A stretch of 64,000 nucleotides of DNA from JBHHUI01 sp965248775 (lineage in GTDB: Bacteria > Chloroflexota > Anaerolineae > Anaerolineales > JBHHUI01), in contig OZ252150.1 in the NCBI GenBank assembly GCA_965248775.1, forward strand, positions 4,898,001-4,962,000. Reading direction: 5' to 3'. The notes beneath the pieces are model-generated. The model had not been told where the DNA came from. It worked only from the letters and a program-made list of their open reading frames with translations, and searched no databases. Position 1 is the first letter of the stretch, and the number at the start of each line of letters is the position of its first letter. Shown piece after piece: positions 61,928 to 64,000 of this stretch. The translations under genes were made by a program, and so were the position numbers.

Positions 61928-63256
61928 GGAACGAGAATTAAATAATTTGGGCAGTTGGTTCACAACGGATGCAAGCAGTGATATTCTCTTGGCTTCATCA
62001 GAACACTAGCCAGGAGGCCATGATGAAACCCTATGCGCCCGAACATGAAGAAATGATGCGCCGCTTTTACAACAGCTTGAACGAGAAAGATGGGCGTCGC
62101 TTTGCTGGTTTCGAAGCCTTGAGATTTGGACACGGCGGACGGAGTTACATTGCGCGGGTGTTGGGGTGCAGTCGCAACACGGTGAGCAAAGGCGCCCGCG
62201 AAGTCAGTGGCTTGCCCAAGGGCGAAGTGGAGCAGCGCATTCGGAAGCCAGGCGGCGGACGCAAACCGTACTACGTCACATGGGGGGCGCAACTTGCTGA
62301 GAAGTTCCTGGCAGTGTTGCGCGAGCACACAGCCGGTGACCCGATGGACGAGAGGGTGCGCTGGACGAACTTGACCCCGGGCGAGATTGTTGCGGCGTTG
62401 CGGGCCGAGCACGACATCGTGGTCAGCAAATATGTGGTGCGCAAGTTGCTGCAGAAGCACAACTATCGCCGCCGAAAAGCGCAAAAGAAACTCGGTTTGA
62501 AGGCCGAGATTGAAAACCGCAACGAGCAATTTGAGAACATCACGCGGCTCAAGACCGAATTCGAAGCGGCGGGCAATCCCATTGTCAGCATGGACAGCAA
62601 GAAAAAGGAATATCTGGGCAATTTCTACCGAGACGGACATTTGTACACCCTGGAAGAACTGCAAACTTATGACCATGATTTCAACAGCTATGCTGCTGGG
62701 GTCAGCATTCCTCACAGTCTCTACGACTTGCGTCTCAATGTCGGCTACATCCAACTCGGCGGCAGTCATGATACCAGTGAATTCGCTTGCGATAGCTTTC
62801 GCCATTGGTGGTACACATACGGCCACTACCACTATCCCAACGCCACTTCTATTCTCGTGCTTTGCGATGGCGGCGGGAGTAACAGTTCCCGCTACTACAT
62901 CTTCAAGCAAGACTTGCAAGCACTGGCCGATGAAATCGGGGTCGAAATTCGCATTGCTCACTATCCACCCTATTGCTCGAAATACAACCCCAGCGAACAC
63001 CGTTTCTTCCCGCATGTTACCCGCGCTTGCCAAGGCGTGATCTTCACCAGCCGCAAACTCGTCAAAGAACTGATGGAAAAAACCAGCACCAAGACCGGAC
63101 TGAAAGCTTTTGTCCATGTTATTGACCAGGTCTACGAAACCGGTCGTAAAGTAGCCACAGATTTCAGGGACAACATGCGCATTATCTTTGATGATTTCTT
63201 GCCCCAATGGAATTACCGCGCTCTCCCATTTGCACAAGTTATTTAATTCTCATTCC
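61928..63256 (+). mobile_element. ISAzo13-family element, copy b (1,329 bp)
   Basis: Same ends as copy a; 3-bp duplication TAA at 61925-61927 and 63257-63259. Length identical to copy a; a few base differences (for example CCAGGAGG for CCCGGAGG before the start). Confidence 0.92.
62023..63246 (+). CDS. ISAzo13-family transposase, copy b
   Basis: Identical in architecture to copy a (HTH GGRSYIARVLGCSRNTVSKG; DDE core IVSMDSKKKEY, VLCDGGGSNSSR, YNPSEHRFF), with one clear residue change within the chosen frame, M for L in GDP(L/M)DERVRW. The start follows CAGGAGGCCATG. Intact, oriented against the M4 peptidase gene it interrupts. Confidence 0.92.
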   Translation: MKPYAPEHEEMMRRFYNSLNEKDGRRFAGFEALRFGHGGRSYIARVLGCSRNTVSKGAREVSGLPKGEVEQRIRKPGGGRKPYYVTWGAQLAEKFLAVLREHTAGDPMDERVRWTNLTPGEIVAALRAEHDIVVSKYVVRKLLQKHNYRRRKAQKKLGLKAEIENRNEQFENITRLKTEFEAAGNPIVSMDSKKKEYLGNFYRDGHLYTLEELQTYDHDFNSYAAGVSIPHSLYDLRLNVGYIQLGGSHDTSEFACDSFRHWWYTYGHYHYPNATSILVLCDGGGSNSSRYYIFKQDLQALADEIGVEIRIAHYPPYCSKYNPSEHRFFPHVTRACQGVIFTSRKLVKELMEKTSTKTGLKAFVHVIDQVYETGRKVATDFRDNMRIIFDDFLPQWNYRALPFAQVI

Positions 63257-64000
63257 TAAAGGAAGTTTCCGGACTGGAGGACGATTGAGCAGCATCTTCA
63301 ACCAAATACCAATAACTCAGCGCAACCGAGCGTGCATTTGCCGGGATGGTCACTGCTTGCAGAATAAACTGGGCTGATTCTTCATCTGTGCCGCCCAGCC
63401 ACGCGCTTTTGCTGCCCGTAAATGGGAAGTCGGAACTCACAATGGGGTAGCCAATATTGGTCACTTCCACCCACGGATCGACATTGCGTCCTTCAAAGCC
63501 GCCGTTCCCGATCAACTCCTCACAGCCGGCGGCTGCGGGTACTTGTGGCGTTGCGACGGGGGTCTGCCGTGGGCTGGTGGTGGGCACCGGCGTTGGCACC
63601 TGGGCCGAGCCGGAGGCCATGCCCTGTTGATCAAGCGCCTGCTCCACGGCACGGAGTTCGGCACCCTCGCCATACAGGTCCTGCGTAGATTGGCTCAGTC
63701 CAGCTGCGAAATCCCCAAAATCGGAAGAGCGTGTACTTGACACGCTCAACACCCGATACCAAATTTGCTCCGTCTGGTTGCGCCCAATCGCCTCCGCAAC
63801 CAGATACATCAAATGGTTGGGGATACCGCTATTGATATGCACGCCGCCCCAATCGCTATCGCGCGTTACTTGCAGGTTGGCGAACTCGTCCATCTCGGTG
63901 GGCTGTCCCCAACTTTGAAGCGGATTCTGCGGATTGTAGTCGCCGCCCAGACTCGGATCGATCATGTCGCGTAGCCAGGGCTTGGGTATGGGTAGTGATA

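Larger units (their letters stand above)
61353..64000 (-). pseudogene. M4 (thermolysin-type) metallopeptidase, split by ISAzo13 copy b and carrying a stop codon; N-terminus outside window
   Basis: The upstream part (from the window edge to 63257) has PWLRDMIDPSLGGDYNPQNP and DWGGVHINSGIPNHLMYLVA, the thermolysin C-terminal catalytic-domain segment with the transition-state His (VHINSGIPN). It goes on through a Pro/Thr linker to a CBM-like domain (GNGGFEGRNVDPWVEVTN). After the ISAzo13 copy (removing one TAA) the frame continues SPETSFTVGFADEDGNILHE, then meets an in-frame TAA at 61860-61862, then goes on with EEWVQDAFDASDFAGDSVLL and a carboxypeptidase-regulatory-like domain (VSGVVTDSRTGKAIAGATFY). 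The zinc site HExxH would lie beyond the window. The protein was a large secreted protease with C-terminal accessory domains; it is now broken twice. Confidence 0.88.

Noticed and set aside
1..64000. CRISPR array or restriction/defence island
   Set aside because: No regularly spaced direct repeats and no Cas, restriction or toxin-antitoxin genes were seen; the repeats present are IS copies, cassette duplications and dispersed palindromes.

Overview
The window looks like part of a Chloroflexota chromosome (Anaerolineae or a neighbouring class). This is an inference from gene content: an archaeal-type ProS, a four-S1-domain protein followed by bS21 and IF-1, a PASTA-less PknB-type kinase, a PrsW-type protease, an M4 peptidase, and very large multi-PAS/GAF histidine kinases. 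No 16S rRNA or other decisive marker is present. Base composition is moderate (about half GC), and the housekeeping genes look intact and normally spaced.

Layout. 1-575: 5' part of a DUF1537 (OtnK-like) sugar-acid kinase that runs off the left edge. 606-3994: an IS4-family element with a 9-bp target duplication, itself split by a 2-kb serine-recombinase element. Both carry short palindromic modules, several of exactly 27 nt. 4008-5859: Ser/Thr kinase and a small membrane protein. 6581-21871: a signalling island of two (HK, NarL-type RR, stand-alone receiver) cassettes plus a third decaying receiver. The second kinase is split by an IS1 and an IS701 element; removing them restores exactly 1,631 codons. 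22088-25624: structured leader, MCP and CheW. 25843-29040: an OmpR-type regulator split by an ISAzo13 element, and a second IS1 copy. 29782-50527: mostly ordinary metabolism and housekeeping (Lrp-like RAM protein, DinB-like protein, malic enzyme, MazG-NUDIX-phosphoesterase-APH operon, LOG, ProS, GNAT, AlkD-like, rpsO-pnp, AI-2E transporter, methyltransferase, sugar isomerase, AP2 protein, PiT plus PhoU-like, MFS, PRTase). 50606-52760: a strong promoter, a candidate structured RNA with an H-type pseudoknot and terminator, then S1, bS21 and IF-1. 52769-64000: an IS-rich end with three full IS1182 copies plus one remnant, a second ISAzo13 copy inside an M4 peptidase pseudogene, an SH3b secreted protein, a PrsW pair, a 5'-truncated DUF5655 gene and a VOC protein.

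How it fits together. The left third is devoted to sensing: membrane-anchored or redox/ligand-type PAS-GAF kinases feeding DNA-binding and single-domain regulators, followed by a chemoreceptor and coupling protein. Insertion sequences have inactivated at least the second kinase, one OmpR regulator and the M4 peptidase, while exact target duplications allow the pre-insertion genes to be rebuilt. The most unusual signals are (1) several families of short palindromic modules, some 27 nt long, inserted in frame in transposase and recombinase genes and nested in each other, with one pair of families also in the MCP tail, and (2) the pseudoknotted leader or small RNA upstream of the S1 gene.
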